Positions 8,403-18,183 of a stretch of DNA of 46,701 nucleotides are shown here, one piece after another (position 1 is the stretch's first letter; each line of letters opens with the position of its first letter). A program made the position numbers and the translations under genes. Under the pieces are notes generated by a model. It made no database searches and was not told the origin of the DNA. It was given only the letters and a program-made list of their open reading frames with translations. The stretch comes from an uncultured Clostridium sp. (GTDB lineage Bacteria; Bacillota; Clostridia; TANB77; CAG-508), in NCBI GenBank assembly GCA_947653235.1, contig CANTGH010000012.1, positions 1-46,701 of the forward strand, read 5' to 3'.

Positions 8403-10058
8403 ATGCAAAGTTGTCTAGGAATTTATATAGAAGAAAATATAATTAAATATGCCAAATTGCACAAAGAGAAAGAGAATATAAAAATCGAATCTTATAACAT
8501 TGCATTTTATGAAAATAATTTAGAAGAAACCATTAAAAAGATTATTAGCGAAACGTATAGTTATAAAGTGCCAATCAGTATCAATGTTTCAGATGAACTT
8601 TATAATACATTTTCTATTTCTGCTTTACTCAATAAACAAGACACCAAAAAAGCAGTGAAAATTGAATATGAAATGTTATGCGAAGAAAAAGGCTATAATA
8701 AGGCTTCCCTAGAACATAAATATATTATTAGTTCTTTAAAAGAGAATCCAGAAGTGCAAAAAGTATTAAGTGTAATTGCCAATAAAAATGAAATTTCAAA
8801 ACGTACTATGGTATTTGAAGGTAATAAAATTAATACAATAACACCAGTTACAACCAGTATTACAAATTTACTGGATAATAAAGAAAGAGAAAATATAGCA
8901 ATTGTCAATATAGAGGAAAAAACAAAAATCACAGTTATAGTAGATGGTCAAATTTACCAGATTGATGTTTTGGATGAAGGAATGGGAAAAATATTAGAAA
9001 CGATTAATAGATCGGAAAATTCGTATGCTAAATCTTATGAAGTATGCAAAAACATGACAATTTATACAGATAATTCATCCGAATTATATACACAAATCAA
9101 CAATGAATACATGGATATTGCAACATCAGTCTTATTAAAAATTGTAACACAAACCAAACAAATCATTAGTGAGATGTTTTCGAGTATTGATAAAGTTTAT
9201 ATTACTGGTTCAGGAACAGCCATTAACAATGTGGATTTGTTTTTTCAAGAATATATACCAGCTGCCAAATGCGAAATTCTAAAACCATTTTTCTTGAATG
9301 CTGCCTCTTTGCAATTGCCAATCAAAGAATATATTGAAGTAAATTCTGCCATTGCTTTGGCTTTGGATGGTTTAGGAATGGTTGAAAAAGATTTGAATTT
9401 TTCAAAATCAGCCAAAACTGGAAGCGGAAAAACAAGTTTGAAATCAGCTCTAAATCAAGAAATTAGTTTGGCAACAATTGGAGATTTGTTTAGCAATTTA
9501 GGGAGCAATATCAAACAAGATTTTAGCACACCATTTACAAGCACAGAAAAGTTATTAGCAAGAGGTGTGGTGGCTTGTTTGATGATAAGTGTTGTATTTT
9601 CTATCTTTAGTATAGTAATTGACAAACAAATTAATAAAAAGTCAGAAGAAGTACAAATTGCATTATCTGGTACGACAGGTGAACTTGGAAAGTTAACTTC
9701 GGATATCAATACGATTTCCTCGAGAACTACCACTTACCAAGAATTAATCACAGAAATTACAGCACCACCAGAAGAAACTGAACAGACACCAACTAATCAA
9801 CGAATTATTCAAAAAGATTCCATACCAAACTTACTAAACAGAATTATGTTTGTGATACCAAAGAAAGTAAAATTAATTTCAATCCAAAACACAACTTCTA
9901 ATCACATTGTGATTCAAGCAGAAGCTGAAAAATATGAACAATTAGGATATTTTAAAGCGGTGCTTACGACCAATGGTATTTTACAAAATGTAAAATCAAA
10001 CAGCGGACAAAAAACAGGTACTGCAATTCAAGTAACGATAGAAGGAGATTTGCCATAA
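8403..10058 (+). CDS. pilM: Type IV pilus assembly PilM-PilN fusion protein
   Basis: The 551-aa product joins two pilus inner-membrane platform proteins that are usually separate. Residues 1 to about 320 resemble PilM, an actin-fold cytoplasmic protein (GIYIEENIIKYAKL at the start, VYITGSGTAINN near 265). A transmembrane segment at about 385-407 (VVACLMISVVFSIFSIVI) is followed by a coiled coil and a PilN-type periplasmic-side domain (PNLLNRIMFVIPKKVKLISI). PilN normally begins with a short PilM-binding tail, so a fusion is structurally reasonable. It opens the pilus operon and its TAA directly abuts the pilO ATG. No internal start site with a convincing ribosome site was seen at the junction. 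Confidence 0.8.
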   Translation: MQSCLGIYIEENIIKYAKLHKEKENIKIESYNIAFYENNLEETIKKIISETYSYKVPISINVSDELYNTFSISALLNKQDTKKAVKIEYEMLCEEKGYNKASLEHKYIISSLKENPEVQKVLSVIANKNEISKRTMVFEGNKINTITPVTTSITNLLDNKERENIAIVNIEEKTKITVIVDGQIYQIDVLDEGMGKILETINRSENSYAKSYEVCKNMTIYTDNSSELYTQINNEYMDIATSVLLKIVTQTKQIISEMFSSIDKVYITGSGTAINNVDLFFQEYIPAAKCEILKPFFLNAASLQLPIKEYIEVNSAIALALDGLGMVEKDLNFSKSAKTGSGKTSLKSALNQEISLATIGDLFSNLGSNIKQDFSTPFTSTEKLLARGVVACLMISVVFSIFSIVIDKQINKKSEEVQIALSGTTGELGKLTSDINTISSRTTTYQELITEITAPPEETEQTPTNQRIIQKDSIPNLLNRIMFVIPKKVKLISIQNTTSNHIVIQAEAEKYEQLGYFKAVLTTNGILQNVKSNSGQKTGTAIQVTIEGDLP

Positions 10059-10832
10059 ATGAGAAAATTAACGTTAAGTATTATTTTAATATTGTTATTA
10101 GTAGGTTGCTATCAAGTTGTTTTTGGAAATTCACAATTTGTTCGTGAAAAAATTGCTAGTGTGAGCCAATTGCAAGCTTCTAGTAAAAAATTAAATACAG
10201 AGCTTGCCAACCTAGAAAAAAGCACAACAGATGAATTTGAAGCAAAAAAGAAACAATTAGCACAAGTGATTGAAAGTTATCGCACAACCAAACAAGAATA
10301 TGATCAACTCGTTTCTCAATTTTCAGCAGAAACAGCAGATGCTTTATTACAAGCACAAGAAAATGATTTAAGAGACATTTATGATGTAGACTTTTTATGG
10401 ACTATTGTTGGTAACTATGCAACCGAGGAAGGAATTGATTTGCAATTTGATGTGTTCAGAAATACAACTTCAGCCAGCTCGTTGAATAATACTTCTACAA
10501 ATTATGTTGTTTGTGATTTGAAATTTGTGATAACAGGAAACTATGTTAATTTAACAAGTTTTATCTACGACATAGAGGATGACGACAGACTAAATTTTGA
10601 AATTAATAATTTTGATATGAAGAAAATAGAAAATAATTTACAAGTTACATTAACAGTAAAAGAAGTAAAAATTAATGCAGATACTTTAACAGAAACAGCA
10701 ACGAATGTTGTTAACCAAGCAACAGACGCGGTAACACAAACCATTAATTCAAATACGACCAATACAACCAATACGACGAACACAACAAACACAAGCAATA
10801 CAACTAAAACAACGAATACGACAACCAATTAA
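10059..10832 (+). CDS. pilO: PilO-like type IV pilus assembly protein
   Basis: A 257-aa single-pass membrane protein: transmembrane helix at about residues 5-22, a coiled coil at about 35-100, then a globular domain, matching the PilO layout. Placement straight after PilN supports the call. The C-terminus is a low-complexity tail of Asn-Thr-Thr repeats (from about residue 231), unusual for PilO and presumably exposed outside the membrane. It starts immediately after the preceding stop codon, so it is translationally coupled. Sequence identity of PilO proteins is low and the assignment rests on layout and context. Confidence 0.7.
   Translation: MRKLTLSIILILLLVGCYQVVFGNSQFVREKIASVSQLQASSKKLNTELANLEKSTTDEFEAKKKQLAQVIESYRTTKQEYDQLVSQFSAETADALLQAQENDLRDIYDVDFLWTIVGNYATEEGIDLQFDVFRNTTSASSLNNTSTNYVVCDLKFVITGNYVNLTSFIYDIEDDDRLNFEINNFDMKKIENNLQVTLTVKEVKINADTLTETATNVVNQATDAVTQTINSNTTNTTNTTNTTNTSNTTKTTNTTTN
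10752..10829 (+). repeat. Coding microsatellite, Asn-Thr-Thr repeats
   Basis: The 3' end of the pilO-like gene is a run of 9-bp units of the form AAT-ACN-ACN, encoding about eight imperfect NTT repeats. Such a run is prone to slippage and may vary in length between strains. Confidence 0.8.
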
Positions 10833-10853
10833 TTTACGAAAGGAACTTAAAAA

Positions 10854-11345
10854 ATGAAAAAGAGTTATTTTAAAGAAATTGTGATTCTAATTTTGTTACT
10901 CATTTTAATCATGTTAATTTTAGCAGTTGCGTTGTATGATTTTGTTCCAACAAATGTTAACATTCCAGAAACAATTTCGTATACGCCAGATAGCAAAACA
11001 ACTTCTATCAAGCAAGAAATTGCTTATACCAATGGAGGAGACGTAACACCTGATCAAACTGAAACAGAATTAGTCACTTCACTAAAATCTTATAGCATCA
11101 ATGCTTCTGATTTAACGGTTTATGGTCAAAAGAATTTGTACAATAGTGGAAATTCAAATCCATTTGATTATGCAGAAGAAGCACCAGCCAATCCGCCAGC
11201 AGAAGGAAATCCAACGCAAACGCCATCAGGAAGTAATACAACAAATACAAACACCAATTCAGCAGGTCAAACAGGAACGGCTACGAACACCAACACAAAC
11301 AATTCTGCAACAGGTACTTTTTTTGAAAAACCAAATTCTAAGTAA
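10854..11345 (+). CDS. Uncharacterised pilus-operon membrane-anchored protein
   Basis: A 163-aa protein with one N-terminal transmembrane helix (about residues 8-29) and a C-terminal tail rich in Asn, Thr, Gly and Ser (from about residue 110). The segment YGQKNLYNSGNSNPFDY is faintly like the short PF motif of PilP-type proteins, and the gene lies where pilP would be, but Gram-positive systems have no outer membrane and I do not assign it. AAAGGAAC precedes the ATG and it follows pilO by 21 bp. A role in pilus assembly is inferred only from position. Confidence 0.65.
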   Translation: MKKSYFKEIVILILLLILIMLILAVALYDFVPTNVNIPETISYTPDSKTTSIKQEIAYTNGGDVTPDQTETELVTSLKSYSINASDLTVYGQKNLYNSGNSNPFDYAEEAPANPPAEGNPTQTPSGSNTTNTNTNSAGQTGTATNTNTNNSATGTFFEKPNSK

Positions 11346-11508
11346 TGCTATGTATTAATTTAATATATAAACAAAAATTAAAATAGATTTGGAAGGGGTG
11401 ATGAGGAAAAAACATAACATTCTTGATGAGTTTTAGCTGGAAGATATGTTTTTAAAGAACATATGAAGAAAATTTTAAAAAATTTAATTAACAAAGGAGA
11501 TTTTAAAA

Positions 11509-11970
11509 ATGAAAAATTTTAAAAAACAAAAAGGTATTACTTTGGTAGCTTTAGTAGTTACGATTATTGTATTATTGATTTTAGCAGGTGTGTCATTGAG
11601 TTTAGTAGCAGGAGAAAATGGAATTTTAGGAAGAGCTACAAATGCAGTTGATAAAAATAAAATAGAGACAGCAAAAGAACAAGTTGGATTGCTAATAACA
11701 GATAAAATTACGCAATTTTATGAAGAAAAGTATGTAAATAAAACAGAAGGAACCACTACCGCAGGAAATTACATCATGAACGCATTGGGAACTCCTATTG
11801 CAACAGATAATGGAGAATTTTATGCTAAATATAATGATAGTGCAACTGAATTGGAGGTATATGTAAAAGCGGATGTAACAGTTTCTGAGGGAAATGTAAC
11901 TGTTAATGCAGGTGCAAATCCAATATGTGAAGGAACTATAGATGAAAATGGAAAAATTACATGGAAATAG
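11509..11970 (+). CDS. Type IV prepilin (major pilin candidate)
   Basis: A 153-aa prepilin. A short basic leader ending KQKG is followed by the hydrophobic stretch ITLVALVVTIIVLLILAG, the class III signal cut by prepilin peptidase after the glycine. The residue at +5 is Ala; the Glu5 conserved in most type IV pilins is absent. The next segment GENGILGRATNAVDKNK is nearly identical in the second pilin at 18540, so the two are paralogues. An AAAGGAG site precedes the ATG and a strong terminator follows, so this gene can be highly expressed as the end of the first pilus operon. Confidence 0.85.
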   Translation: MKNFKKQKGITLVALVVTIIVLLILAGVSLSLVAGENGILGRATNAVDKNKIETAKEQVGLLITDKITQFYEEKYVNKTEGTTTAGNYIMNALGTPIATDNGEFYAKYNDSATELEVYVKADVTVSEGNVTVNAGANPICEGTIDENGKITWK

Positions 11971-11991
11971 TTCCAAAACAATAGAAATTTC

Positions 11992-12038
11992 AAGAGGTAT
12001 ATACTTCTTCAAGAAGAGACGGTGTATACCTCTTTTTT
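11992..12038 (+). terminator. Intrinsic terminator after the first pilin gene
   Basis: AAGAGGTATA at 11992 pairs with TATACCTCTT ending near 12034, with an inner CTTCTT/AAGAAG stem, and is followed by a T run. Confidence 0.85.
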
Positions 12039-12075
12039 ATAAAAAAGATAAGATAGTTAGAAAGAGAAAGAAAAG

Positions 12076-12855
12076 ATGAATATTTTTTTATATGGTATGT
12101 TGTTCATCATGGGGACTTTTTTTGGTAGCTTTTTTACATTGGCGGTTTATCGCATTCCCTTAAAAAAAGACATCACACATGAACATTCCTTCTGTCCTAA
12201 TTGTAACCACAAATTAGGGATGCTGGATTTAATTCCAGTTTGGAGCTATTTGGCTTTAAAAGGAAAATGTCGATATTGTAAAGAAAAAGTAAGAATTCGT
12301 TATTTCATTTTAGAAATACTTTCTGGGTTTGTATTTGTGATTAGTTTTCTATCACTTCATGTGCTTGATATTTTCACTGAGATAAACAAAATAGCTTACT
12401 TTATCAGTTTTGTTTTTCAGTATATCACACTGGTTCTCATTGCTGGAATTGATAAAGAACATCACAACATTCATTCATCTATCTTACTATTTGGAAGCCT
12501 TTGTCAACTTGTCTATATGTTATATTTATATGTAATAGGGGCAACTAGTATGTATAGATATATCATATATTTTATCCTAATAGCAGGAATTTTCATTTTA
12601 CTGAAAATTGTACCAAACAAATTCAGGAATTACTGGATGGAAACAGCTTTATTACTAATTTACATAGAACTCATTATAAACCTAAGAGGCATGTTACTGA
12701 TAGTATTTTTGAGTATTATGGTAAGTTTTGTTTTACGCATTGTTGAAAAACAAAAATATCCTACCATCAAACAAACGCCAATGGGATTTATTTTGAGTTT
12801 TTCCACGATTGTGTATATGATTGTGGAAAACTTTATCAAATTTTGGAACAGGTAA
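12076..12855 (+). CDS. pilD: Prepilin peptidase (A24) with atypical second active-site region
   Basis: A 259-aa polytopic membrane protein. The N-terminal domain of prepilin peptidases is clear: GTFFGSFFTLAVYRIP, then the two zinc-binding CxxC pairs (CPNC near 32 and CRYC near 56). The first catalytic Asp is in AGIDKEHHNI (near 125). The second catalytic motif GxGD that normally follows is not visible; the matching region reads NYWMETALLL, with Glu where Asp would be. Either this is a working variant using Glu, or the enzyme is altered. It lies between the pilin and the minor-pilin gene, in keeping with its role of cleaving and methylating prepilins. Confidence 0.8.
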   Translation: MNIFLYGMLFIMGTFFGSFFTLAVYRIPLKKDITHEHSFCPNCNHKLGMLDLIPVWSYLALKGKCRYCKEKVRIRYFILEILSGFVFVISFLSLHVLDIFTEINKIAYFISFVFQYITLVLIAGIDKEHHNIHSSILLFGSLCQLVYMLYLYVIGATSMYRYIIYFILIAGIFILLKIVPNKFRNYWMETALLLIYIELIINLRGMLLIVFLSIMVSFVLRIVEKQKYPTIKQTPMGFILSFSTIVYMIVENFIKFWNR

Positions 12856-12866
12856 GGAATGAAAAA

Positions 12867-13883
12867 ATGGAAAAAAAACGACTTGTCACGAAATGGAATA
12901 ATCAAAAAGGTATTACAGGTGCTGATGTTGTACTGGCTGTACTTATTATCTTGACAACTGTGAGTGTGATTGCAATGGTTTACGTCAATCTTATCACAAG
13001 TTCAAGTGAAGCAAAAAGAAAAACAGGTGCTACTAAAATTGCAACAAATATCATCGAAAATATGTCACAAATCTATTACGGAGAAATGGAAGAAACTCTG
13101 TCACAAAACGCTCAGCAAGAAAATCAAACTTATACAGTAAGTACGAATAAAATTTTTAATACTAAAATACCAAAAGGTTATCAAGTAAAAATTACTTTAG
13201 AAAACGATAACACTCTTAAACTTGTAACAAAAGCTATCGTAATGGTTACTTATACAGTTGATGGTCGAGAAAAACATGTAGACTTGACAAAAGTTTTTGA
13301 AAAAGAAGTGATACGTGAAGTAAATTCACCTAATTTTTCAAGTGCTTATCTCAATCAATTTAATGCGGAAAAGGCTATTCTTTATTCAGATTATCTTCGA
13401 GGTGCTACAGTAGAAAGTTCATCTGGAAGCTCAGCTGATTCAGATTCAAAAATTATTTGCCCAATTCGTTATAATAAGCAGACCAAAAATTATGAGATTA
13501 TGAGTGATACAGAATCACTATGGTATAGTTATAGAAATAAAGAATGGGCACGTGTAGTATTATTAGCACCAAGCGAAATTGGTCAACCAATTACAGATAT
13601 ACAATTAAAAGGCGACAATTCCTATTTATGGATTCCGAAGTTTCAAGTTTCAAATGGTGGAAATCTATTTGGCGATACCTATTTTATTTATAAAGCAACT
13701 GATTTTGCAATCCAAAGTGGTCCTTCCAATTCGCTTCGTAGTGATATTACTTGGTCTAACAATAGAGGAATTTATTTCGGTGAACAAGTGGGAAAATGGT
13801 GTCAATATTCAGATTTGTCAAATGCTTCATCAGTAGCTTATTTGTTAAACCAATCACAATACGGACCGATGAGAGAATATTAG
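12867..13883 (+). CDS. Large prepilin-like protein (minor pilin candidate)
   Basis: A 338-aa protein with a prepilin-type N-terminus: basic leader ending NNQKG, then the hydrophobic helix ITGADVVLAVLIILTTVSV. It has Asp at +5 (ITGAD) rather than Glu. The large C-terminal region contains EWARVVLLAP and YLWIPKFQV, a pattern found in many clostridial prepilin-like proteins. The ATG at 12867 is chosen for the AAGGA 8 nt upstream; it overlaps nothing and follows pilD by 11 bp. Size and position suggest a minor pilin, possibly at the pilus tip; that is inference. Confidence 0.75.
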   Translation: MEKKRLVTKWNNQKGITGADVVLAVLIILTTVSVIAMVYVNLITSSSEAKRKTGATKIATNIIENMSQIYYGEMEETLSQNAQQENQTYTVSTNKIFNTKIPKGYQVKITLENDNTLKLVTKAIVMVTYTVDGREKHVDLTKVFEKEVIREVNSPNFSSAYLNQFNAEKAILYSDYLRGATVESSSGSSADSDSKIICPIRYNKQTKNYEIMSDTESLWYSYRNKEWARVVLLAPSEIGQPITDIQLKGDNSYLWIPKFQVSNGGNLFGDTYFIYKATDFAIQSGPSNSLRSDITWSNNRGIYFGEQVGKWCQYSDLSNASSVAYLLNQSQYGPMREY

Positions 13884-13976
13884 AAATGATTGGTAATTCG
13901 ACAAAACCTATTTATTTTTTAGAAAATTCATAGTATAATAAAATAGATTGAACAAAAGAGAAAGGAGATTGGAAAG

Positions 13977-15599
13977 ATGAATGGAAAAACGCCGATTGGT
14001 GTAGAATTAGTAAAAAGAGGTGTTGTCAAAGAAATTGATATTGAAACAGCTATTGAATATCAAAAACAACATCCTGAAAAAAAACTAGGCGATATTTTAA
14101 ATATATTAAACTTATGTCCACAAAAACAACTCATTGAAGCGATGGGACAAATATTAGGAGAAAACGTTATTGTACTGACTACAGACGATGTCAAAATTCA
14201 AGAAAATGACTATCTTCCTTTAAATGTATGCAAAGCTTGCAAAGCAGTGCTGTTTGAACTAATTGGAAGAAGAGCCAAAGTATGTTTTGCAGATACTTCC
14301 AACAGTAAAGCCATTGAGCAAGTCAGAAATACCTTGTTAAAACATGGTTTTATTATGGAAAAATTCTTAACTTTTGAAACCAATATAGAAACCGTTATTC
14401 GTTCGCTAGAAACGAAGGAGGATTCAGCTATTTCAAGTTCAGGTGATATAACAAAATTAGTAGATACCATCATTCGTGCTGCTATGGAAAAAAGAGCTAG
14501 TGATATTCATATTGAACCACTTGAAAGGTCGGTTCGTGTTCGATACAGAGTTGATGGCGAATTAATTACAGTTGCCAATATTGAAAAAGCAAAACAAATG
14601 CAATTAATTGGTAGATTAAAAGCAATTTCCAATATGCATCAAGAAAAGCAAGAAGCACAAGACGGAATGATTAACTCTTATCCAGATTATAACATTCGTG
14701 TTGCTTCTCAAAGAACGGTAGAAGGAGAAAAATTCTGTTTAAGATTATTAAAGAAAAATGAAGGTATTAGAAGTATATTTGATTTAGGTTTTCCAGCTGA
14801 TGAAGCAGTGCTAAAAAAATGTTTTGATAAAAGAAATAGTATTACAATCATTGCAGCACCAACAGGACAAGGAAAAACAACCACACTTTACAGTATTTTA
14901 GATTATCTGAACCGACCTGAAATCAACATTACAACAGTTGAAGATCCAGTTGAAATTAGAGTTCCAGGCATTAATCAAATTGAAATTGATGAAAAATCAA
15001 CGTTTGCTTCTTCTTTAAGGTCAATTTTAAGAAATGACCCAGATATTATTCTTCTTGGAGAAATTCGTGATACTGAATCAGCTGAAATTGCTATCCAAGC
15101 AGGACAAACAGGGCACTATGTATTATCCACAATACATACCATTAATGCCATTGAAGTTATTACAAGATTACGAAAAATAGGAATATCGGATTATGATATT
15201 TCCAGCACACTTGCAACTTCTGTATCTCAACGATTGTTAAGACGTGTATGCCCACATTGTGCTGCTAAAAGAGCTTTTACTAAAGAAGAAAAAGATATTA
15301 TCAACAAATATGGTGAACGTTATCATATACCATTTGATTTTACAAACAAACATACTTATGATACAAAAGGATGCAAAGAATGTAATCACACGGGTTATTT
15401 AGAGCGAATTGCTGTTTTCGAAGTATTGGAGTTAACAGATGAAATCAAAGATTTGGTTGTATCAGGTGCTTCTAGTTTAAAAATTCGAGAATTAGCGTTA
15501 GAGCAAGGTTATAAACCATTAGTTATCGATGCTTTCCAAAAAGTAGTCGATGGAGTTACAACCATAGAAGAAGTTAATAATAGATTAGCTTTATACTAG
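13977..15599 (+). CDS. pilB: Type IV pilus assembly ATPase PilB
   Basis: The cytoplasmic hexameric motor that drives pilus extension. The 540-aa protein has the N-terminal MshEN/GspE-N domain (about 1-150), Walker A APTGQGKTT (near 295), Walker B LLGEIRD (near 362), the histidine motif STIHT, and the zinc-binding CPHC and CKEC pairs (near 423 and 467). AAAGGAG precedes the ATG, and a TATAAT at 13934-13939 may be a -10. It is followed by pilT after 17 bp. Confidence 0.95.
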   Translation: MNGKTPIGVELVKRGVVKEIDIETAIEYQKQHPEKKLGDILNILNLCPQKQLIEAMGQILGENVIVLTTDDVKIQENDYLPLNVCKACKAVLFELIGRRAKVCFADTSNSKAIEQVRNTLLKHGFIMEKFLTFETNIETVIRSLETKEDSAISSSGDITKLVDTIIRAAMEKRASDIHIEPLERSVRVRYRVDGELITVANIEKAKQMQLIGRLKAISNMHQEKQEAQDGMINSYPDYNIRVASQRTVEGEKFCLRLLKKNEGIRSIFDLGFPADEAVLKKCFDKRNSITIIAAPTGQGKTTTLYSILDYLNRPEINITTVEDPVEIRVPGINQIEIDEKSTFASSLRSILRNDPDIILLGEIRDTESAEIAIQAGQTGHYVLSTIHTINAIEVITRLRKIGISDYDISSTLATSVSQRLLRRVCPHCAAKRAFTKEEKDIINKYGERYHIPFDFTNKHTYDTKGCKECNHTGYLERIAVFEVLELTDEIKDLVVSGASSLKIRELALEQGYKPLVIDAFQKVVDGVTTIEEVNNRLALY

Positions 15600-15616
15600 A
15601 GATAGGGGGAAAAAGA

Positions 15617-16720
15617 ATGATATTAATAGAAAAAATAATGAAAGAAGCAATCGAAAAAGATGCATCAGATATTCATTTAATCAATGGTTTAAAACCAATT
15701 TTAAGAGTTTCGAGAAGCTTAATTGAAATTAAAGATTGTGATATTTTAGAAGAATCGGCTTTATATGACATTTATGATTATATCGTCAAAGGCAATATGG
15801 GAAAAAATGACGAATATACCACTAAAAGAAGATTAGATACGTCACTTGTTTTTGAGAATATTCGTCTAAGGGTAAATTGTTCTTTTGCAGATGATGTTCC
15901 TGTGTTTACTATGCGTTTAATCAAAGACACTTTGCCAGCTTTTGAAACATTAGGTGTACCAGAAATTGTAAGAACTATGACACGTCAACCGCAAGGTTTA
16001 ATGCTAGTTACTGGAAAAACTAACTCAGGAAAAACGACTACCTTAAACTCTTTAATTGATGATATTAATCAAACTCAAAACAAAAAAATATTAACTTTAG
16101 AAAATCCAGTGGAGTATCGTCACAAAAGTAAAAAATCTATGATTGTGCAAAAAGAAGTGGGACAAGGAAAAGACGTTGAGACATTTATTGATGGTGTAAA
16201 AAATTCCCTAAGAGAAGATTGTGACATTTTAGTTATTGGAGAAATTCGTGATAAAGAGACCATGGAAGCTGCTATTGACATGGTTGAATCAGGTCACTTA
16301 GTGATTGGAACCTTACATACCAGATCCTGTGCAGAAACGATTGATAGAATGATTAATTTCTACGAAGTGCGTGACCAAGCTTCTGTCAAAAACTTAATTT
16401 CAACTTTACTAAAATTAGTTGTTTCACAGCGATTATTAAAATCACAAACAACAGGTGAATTGGTATTAGTTCCAGAAGTCATGTTAGTGGATAATATTAT
16501 TTCTGCTTGTATTCGAAAAGAAAAATTCAATGTTTCAGAAATTGAAGATGCAATTCAGGGAAATGCAGATAAAGGTAGCATTGGATTAATTAATTCATTA
16601 GCAAGTTTGTATGTTGATGGAAAATTATCACTAGAGCAGATTAAATCACAAATCGAAGAAAGAAACTATGAGACTTTAAATAGAACTATTGTGCAATTAA
16701 ACTTAAAAAGAAAGCGTTAA
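15617..16720 (+). CDS. pilT: Type IV pilus retraction ATPase PilT
   Basis: The 367-aa retraction motor that depolymerises pili, giving twitching motility and DNA uptake in other bacteria. Motifs: KDASDIHL at the start, Walker A TGKTNSGKTT (near 132), Walker B VIGEIRDKET (near 207) and GTLHTRS (near 230). It is shorter than PilB and lacks the MshEN domain and zinc pairs, as expected. It is co-transcribed with pilB and pilC. Confidence 0.94.
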   Translation: MILIEKIMKEAIEKDASDIHLINGLKPILRVSRSLIEIKDCDILEESALYDIYDYIVKGNMGKNDEYTTKRRLDTSLVFENIRLRVNCSFADDVPVFTMRLIKDTLPAFETLGVPEIVRTMTRQPQGLMLVTGKTNSGKTTTLNSLIDDINQTQNKKILTLENPVEYRHKSKKSMIVQKEVGQGKDVETFIDGVKNSLREDCDILVIGEIRDKETMEAAIDMVESGHLVIGTLHTRSCAETIDRMINFYEVRDQASVKNLISTLLKLVVSQRLLKSQTTGELVLVPEVMLVDNIISACIRKEKFNVSEIEDAIQGNADKGSIGLINSLASLYVDGKLSLEQIKSQIEERNYETLNRTIVQLNLKRKR

Positions 16721-16761
16721 TACAACACAAAAAAGATAATTTTTAGATGGAGGAAGTACAA

Positions 16762-18120
16762 ATGCCAACTTATATGTATCGAGCAATGACCAAACATGGG
16801 CAAATCGTAAGAAACAAAATAACCGATTCAAATAAATTAAATTGTGTCAAACGATTAAAGCGAAACGATTTAATACCCATTAGTGTTGTTCCGGCCTTAG
16901 CCACAAGTACAAAAGAAAAAAAAGGTCCTAGAAATCTTAGAAAAGGCAATCAAGAGATGGAATTGAAAAGAATAGGACAAAAAAGATTAAAAGAAAATAC
17001 TACGAAAAGAAAATCCATTCGAGAAAAAATCTATTCCAAAATATTAGCAGACCGAAAAATAAGCTCCAGAGATATTAGGATATTTACACAAAACTTTTAT
17101 CTTTTGAAAAAAGCCAATTTCAATAATGTACATGCACTTAGTACAGTGGTAGAAAATACAGAAAATCCAAAATTGAGATTGGTTTTAGAAGATGTTTTGT
17201 ATGGTGTTGAATCAGGAGAATTCATGTATACTACATTAGAATATTATTCAGATATTTTCCCTTTTATCTATGTGAATATGATAAAAGTTGGGGAACTTTC
17301 AGGATCACTAGATACTTCTTTAAAACAAGCCATCAAATACTTAGATGAAAGCGATGCTTTAAAATCTAAATTAAGAAAAATTTTAATTCCTAATATAGGA
17401 ATGTTTATTGGTATTTTAGTTATGCTATTGGTATGTGTTATTGTAGGAGTTCCTGTTATTCAAAACATATTTGAAACATTGGGAAGTACTGATAAATTAC
17501 CATGGATTACGTTATGGTTTGCTGGTGTGGTTAATGTTCTGGTGAAATATTGGTATATACCAGTGTTGGTAATTGCTGGTACCACAGCAGCGATTATTTT
17601 CTACATCAACACACCAGAAGGAAGATACCGATTTGATAACTTTAAATACATCATGCCGATTTTTGGGAAATTAATTTATTTAATTGATTTTTCAAGATTA
17701 CTGAAGAATATATTATTAAATCTACAAAATGGTATTCGATTGCAAGATGCTTTGGATGTTAGTAAAAATGTTATCAAAAACAATGTTATGCTATCGATGA
17801 TTGATATGTCAATTAACAATATTTATATTGGTCAATCTTGGATTGAACCTTTTGAACAAGCTAAATTTTCAAATCCAATGACAGTTGAGATGTTGAAAAT
17901 TGGTATGCAAACAGACCTTTCTGAAATGATGGAAAAGTTAGTTGAATATATGGATATTGATATTGACAATACGCTAGAGAAAATCATGAAAGTATTACCA
18001 GAAATTGCGTATGGAATTGTTGGTATTGTGTTAATTTTCTTCGTAGTGGTTGTTCTAGTACCATGTATTCAAATTTATATGGGTGGTTTCTTGTTCTCAG
18101 CATACTCAGCTTATATTTAA
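16762..18120 (+). CDS. pilC: Type IV pilus inner-membrane platform protein PilC
   Basis: A 452-aa GspF/PilC-family membrane protein that couples the motors to the pilus base. Residues 1-95 form a basic N-terminal region starting PTYMYRAM, followed by two homologous F domains (about 95-220 and 300-430), each with transmembrane helices; IKVGELSGSLDTSLKQA is typical of the first domain. The ATG at 16762 has GGAGGA 7 nt upstream and is preferred to the one at 16747. It ends the pilB-pilT-pilC operon. Confidence 0.92.
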   Translation: MPTYMYRAMTKHGQIVRNKITDSNKLNCVKRLKRNDLIPISVVPALATSTKEKKGPRNLRKGNQEMELKRIGQKRLKENTTKRKSIREKIYSKILADRKISSRDIRIFTQNFYLLKKANFNNVHALSTVVENTENPKLRLVLEDVLYGVESGEFMYTTLEYYSDIFPFIYVNMIKVGELSGSLDTSLKQAIKYLDESDALKSKLRKILIPNIGMFIGILVMLLVCVIVGVPVIQNIFETLGSTDKLPWITLWFAGVVNVLVKYWYIPVLVIAGTTAAIIFYINTPEGRYRFDNFKYIMPIFGKLIYLIDFSRLLKNILLNLQNGIRLQDALDVSKNVIKNNVMLSMIDMSINNIYIGQSWIEPFEQAKFSNPMTVEMLKIGMQTDLSEMMEKLVEYMDIDIDNTLEKIMKVLPEIAYGIVGIVLIFFVVVVLVPCIQIYMGGFLFSAYSAYI

Positions 18121-18183
18121 ACAAGAATAATGCCACAAAGCCACTAGAATCAAGTGAGAGCATAGTTTTAGCTTAAAGTCAAC

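Noticed and set aside
11401..11436. An 11-codon leader peptide (MRKKHNILDEF) before the first pilin
   Set aside because: The GGAAGG site is too close to the ATG (about 4 nt) and no attenuator is seen; likely chance.
11444..11464. Stem-loop ATATGTT/AACATAT before the first pilin
   Set aside because: A 7-bp AT-rich stem with a 7-nt loop is weak and common in such DNA; not given as a regulatory feature.
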